Shown here: positions 32,119-34,640 of the stretch, one piece after another
Layout of the letters: each line of letters opens with the position of its first letter
How positions within the stretch are numbered: the first letter of the stretch is position 1
Assembly (NCBI GenBank): GCA_013290045.1
Contig: JABCYU010000007.1
Location: 1-34,640 of the forward strand
DNA length: 34,640 nucleotides
DNA from: Methanobacteriota archaeon
Lineage (GTDB): Archaea; Thermoplasmatota; Thermoplasmata; Lutacidiplasmatales; UBA184
Direction of reading: 5' to 3'
The notes under the pieces: model-generated
The model's database searches: none
What the model was told of the DNA's origin: nothing
What the model saw: the letters and a program-made list of their open reading frames with translations, nothing else
Translations under genes and position numbers: made by a program

Positions 32119-32134
32119 GACACGTTTTAGAACC
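32119..32134 (+). promoter_or_regulatory. TATA-like promoter of propeller/PKD protein 2
   Basis: GACACGTTTTAGAACC (with CGACC just before) nearly repeats the promoter of copy 1 and is centred about 29 bases before ATG 32157. Confidence 0.65.
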
Positions 32135-32156
32135 GCCCGCCGGCGTCCCGTACCCC

Positions 32157-34088
32157 ATGCGGTCGAGCGACCGAGGCGCGGGAATGGCGACCTGGCGAAC
32201 CATCGGCATGGCCCTCGCGATCACGTGCGTCGTGCTCATCTCGGGGGGATGGGCAGGTTCGCTCAGCGGATTTCACCCCCCGGGGGCCGCCCGACCAGTG
32301 AGCCACGTCTCCTCGCCCGCCGACGACCCAGCCCAGGCGGCTCGCGCGTCGCTCGCTCGGGGCGCCGGGCCGGCCGCGTTGCACCCCATGACCCTGCCGG
32401 TTTCCCCTGGAGGATACTCCTGGTCCAACATCACCGGGGCTCTCTCGGCGGCTCCGTCCGGCCGGCTCACCTCGATGACCTGGGACGCCTCGGATGGTTA
32501 CGTGCTGCTCTTCGGTTGGGAAAGCCTCTCCGGCTTCGAGCGGGACACCTGGACGTACTCGAACGGCAACTGGACGAACATTTCCGGCCAGGTAGGGACC
32601 CCACCGCCTCTCACCCAGGGCCCTCTGATGTCGTTCGATCCCTCGACCCAGAAGGTCGCCTTGTTCGCCCCGTACAACAACACGACTTGGACCTACCACG
32701 CGGACGTCTGGACCAACGTCACGGGAACTTCGGGAGTCCAGCCGGCTCCGCTGGCCTTCGCGTCGTTCGTCTCGGACACCACCGATAACGAGGCGGTGCT
32801 ATTCGGAGGCTCCGACCTCTTTGGCTCCCCCTTCGCATCCCAGACCTGGGCCTACAAGAACGGGACATGGAAGAACCTCACCTCGACCGCGCCGTTCCAG
32901 TTCGGCCGGATCTACCTCCCCACCGGTTCGGATGATCCGGCCGACCACGGGATCCTCGCCCAGGCGATCTCGATCTGGAAGAACACAAGCCCGTACAACT
33001 ACCGCGAGACGACGTTCCTGTTCAGTGGCGGGAGCTGGACGAACCTCACCCCGTCGATCTCGACCGAGCCGCCGGTCGGAGAGTTTGTCGCCATAGGATG
33101 GCTCCCATCGATCTCCGCGGTCGTCCTCGAGCAGCCGTTCTTCATCAACAGCACCGGGTCGATCGTCGACACGGCGGGCGACACCTGGGAGTACTCCCAC
33201 GGGGCGTGGACCAATCGGACCGGGGTGACCGGCACGCAGCCGAATCCCGGCCAGCTCACGAGCAGCGCGGTTGACCCCGTCGACGGAACGATGGTGATCT
33301 TCGGGGGATTGCGATTCGGCTCGCCCGGCGTGTATCCGGCGACCTGGTTGTTGTCGGCCCCACCGAGCGTGACCGCCTCGGTCTCGAAGTCGTCGATCGA
33401 CGCGGGACAGTCCGTCACCGTCACGGGGTCGGTCTCCGGCGGCGCCTCGCCGACCCTGGTCCGTTGGAACCTCGGCGACGGGTCGAACTCCACCACGCTC
33501 TCGGCCTCGCACGTCTACTCGAAGACGGGGCTCATCACCGCCACCCTCACCGCGACCGACCTCGTGGGACGTGTGGTCTCTGCCTCGGCGAGCCTTTGGG
33601 TGAATCCCGCCCTAGGGGCGAGCGCGAACTCCACGCCCAATACGCCCGGGAACGGGAGCTGGGTGGCGTTCGCATCGCAGGTCACCGGCGGCACCGCCCC
33701 GTGGACGTACGCGTGGACCTTGGGGGACGGGAGCACCAGCGCCGCTCCCTCGTTCGGTCACGTCTACGCCCGCGCCGGGAACTACTCGGTGGCGCTGAAC
33801 GTCACCGACGGAGCGGGGGCGATGAAGACCGTGGCCTTCGTGGTCGATGTCCACGTTGTCGCCGTTCCCCATCCGGCCTCCGGTTCGTCCGGCTCCGTGA
33901 GCCTCACGAGCGGGACGGGGTTGTACCTCCTGCTCGGCCTCCTGATCCTGCTCGTCCTCGTCGTGGTCTTGGCCGCCCTGCTCGCCCGTCGTCCCCGATC
34001 TCCCCCGGGAACCCTCCAGCCGTACCCGACGACCCCATCCTCGTCGCCGACCCCGCCCCCGGGAGCCGCGGGTCCACCTCCGTCGTAG
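32157..34088 (+). CDS. Surface protein with Kelch-like propeller and two PKD domains, copy 2
   Basis: The 643-aa product is collinear with copy 1 at 28062: signal helix (about 15-35), propeller region opening with SPGGYSWSNITGALSAAPSGR, repeated WDASDGYVLLFGW and NGNWTN units, two PKD domains, SVSLTSGTGL before the membrane helix, and the RRPRSPPGTLQPYPTTP tail. The signal region and second half of each propeller unit differ most. ATG 32157 is placed by the promoter shared with copy 1; the longer track ORF includes the cupin remnant. Presumed cell-surface binding or adhesion protein. Confidence 0.9.
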   Translation: MRSSDRGAGMATWRTIGMALAITCVVLISGGWAGSLSGFHPPGAARPVSHVSSPADDPAQAARASLARGAGPAALHPMTLPVSPGGYSWSNITGALSAAPSGRLTSMTWDASDGYVLLFGWESLSGFERDTWTYSNGNWTNISGQVGTPPPLTQGPLMSFDPSTQKVALFAPYNNTTWTYHADVWTNVTGTSGVQPAPLAFASFVSDTTDNEAVLFGGSDLFGSPFASQTWAYKNGTWKNLTSTAPFQFGRIYLPTGSDDPADHGILAQAISIWKNTSPYNYRETTFLFSGGSWTNLTPSISTEPPVGEFVAIGWLPSISAVVLEQPFFINSTGSIVDTAGDTWEYSHGAWTNRTGVTGTQPNPGQLTSSAVDPVDGTMVIFGGLRFGSPGVYPATWLLSAPPSVTASVSKSSIDAGQSVTVTGSVSGGASPTLVRWNLGDGSNSTTLSASHVYSKTGLITATLTATDLVGRVVSASASLWVNPALGASANSTPNTPGNGSWVAFASQVTGGTAPWTYAWTLGDGSTSAAPSFGHVYARAGNYSVALNVTDGAGAMKTVAFVVDVHVVAVPHPASGSSGSVSLTSGTGLYLLLGLLILLVLVVVLAALLARRPRSPPGTLQPYPTTPSSSPTPPPGAAGPPPS

Positions 34089-34148
34089 GGCCTGCCGCGC
34101 CGACGGCGTCCGGGGCCCTGGGCCGGGCTCCCCCGGGGGCGGGATGAT

Positions 34149-34196
34149 GGCGCGGGACCGCGCGCCGGGGGGACGGCGCCCGATCGGTCCCGCGCC
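34149..34196. terminator. Long hairpin between convergent genes
   Basis: The perfect 12-bp arms GGCGCGGGACCG and CGGTCCCGCGCC enclose an inner GCGCC/GGCGC stem. It lies between propeller gene 2 and convergent family member 4. Confidence 0.45.
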
Positions 34197-34211
34197 CGGG
34201 GTCGTGGGAAC

Positions 34212-34640
34212 CTAGGTCACGGTGATCCACTTCAGCGTGAGCCCGTTGCCTCCGGTTCCCATGTTGAGAACCGAGACGGCCGCACCGTGCGCGTAGTAGT
34301 ACGTCGAGGTGCTCGTGGTTCCGCCCGGGATGAGGAAGACGTCCCAGACTGGACTGACGCTGTAGTTGCCGAACCACGAGAAGACCATGGTCACGGACTC
34401 CGAGACGGTCATCGAGGAGTTCGTGTTGTAGACGACGGTCCCGTTCTTGTACGCCCACGAGTTGGTGTAGGTGTTGTTCGAGCTCGAGCACGGTCCGGTG
34501 TAGTTCGACCAGGTCCCGTAGTTCCACTGGGTGTAGTTGTAGCAGTTCCAGTAGGTCGAGTTGATCGTCGAGACGTAGCCTCCGAACGAGATGGAGGGCC
34601 CGGACATGCTGAACCCGCCGGTCCCGACCGCCGAGACGAG
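34212..34640 (-). CDS. Secreted paralogue family, member 4 (partial)
   Basis: The frame is open to the right edge, so the N-terminus and signal peptide lie outside the window. The visible 140 or so residues are rich in Tyr, Trp, Asn, Ser and Thr (NSTYWNCYNYTQWNYGTW), carry cysteines in similar spacing to member 3, and end in LNMGTGGNGLTLKWITVT, the clear counterpart of the terminal motif of members 1 and 3. No membrane anchor is present. Confidence 0.8.
   Translation of the reverse strand, partial: LVSAVGTGGFSMSGPSISFGGYVSTINSTYWNCYNYTQWNYGTWSNYTGPCSSSNNTYTNSWAYKNGTVVYNTNSSMTVSESVTMVFSWFGNYSVSPVWDVFLIPGGTTSTSTYYYAHGAAVSVLNMGTGGNGLTLKWITVT

Overview
This 34.6 kb window is very GC-rich and looks archaeal. 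Genes that head transcription units mostly carry an A/T-rich TATA-like box 22-31 bases before an ATG or GTG start, usually with no room for a leader, whereas genes inside operons carry Shine-Dalgarno-like purine runs. The Ta0938-type zinc protein, the MoxR/DUF58 operon and the many secreted Asn/Ser/Thr-rich proteins with a single C-terminal membrane helix fit an uncultured high-GC Thermoplasmata lineage. That placement is inference, because no rRNA, tRNA or other marker gene is present.

Layout. (1) 1-5600: the end of a membrane-anchored surface protein, then a five-gene operon (DUF4129-like protein, single-span membrane protein, MoxR ATPase, DUF58 protein, polytopic membrane protein), then an HNH nuclease. 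The operon probably builds or matures a cell-surface complex. (2) 5548-10669, minus strand: a polytopic membrane protein, a DUF420-like protein, a PNPOx-like flavin protein, and a 910-residue surface protein with Ig-like domains. (3) 10813-14404: a small membrane protein, a DUF2252 kinase-like protein, a GNAT acetyltransferase and a small winged-helix protein. (4) 14405-15088: a 0.7 kb non-coding stretch with a candidate structured RNA and a lysine-rich micro-ORF. (5) 15089-21213: a 1058-residue secreted protein ending in six InlB-like repeats, a TfoX-N protein, a secreted esterase-like hydrolase whose C-terminal domain resembles those repeats, and the first member of a secreted paralogue family. 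(6) 21422-26377: a helical hypothetical protein, a second family member, a P-loop kinase, a glyoxalase-fold protein, a YdjM/DUF457 membrane hydrolase, and a third family member. (7) 26584-27999: a compact operon of a 71-aa protein, a PqqC/TenA-like haem-oxygenase-fold protein and a Ta0938-family zinc protein. (8) 28062-34640: two near-duplicate beta-propeller/PKD surface proteins with nearly identical core promoters, flanking a DUF4242 protein, an M29-like protein without recognisable metal ligands and a decayed cupin gene; the window ends inside a fourth member of the secreted family.

Much of the window therefore encodes secreted or surface proteins. The most novel elements are the four-member secreted family with a conserved C-terminal motif, the duplicated propeller/PKD pair with its conserved promoter, the HDO-Ta0938 operon, and the long hairpins found in every non-overlapping convergent intergenic gap. 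No CRISPR array, insertion sequence, integrase, tRNA or rRNA was seen.
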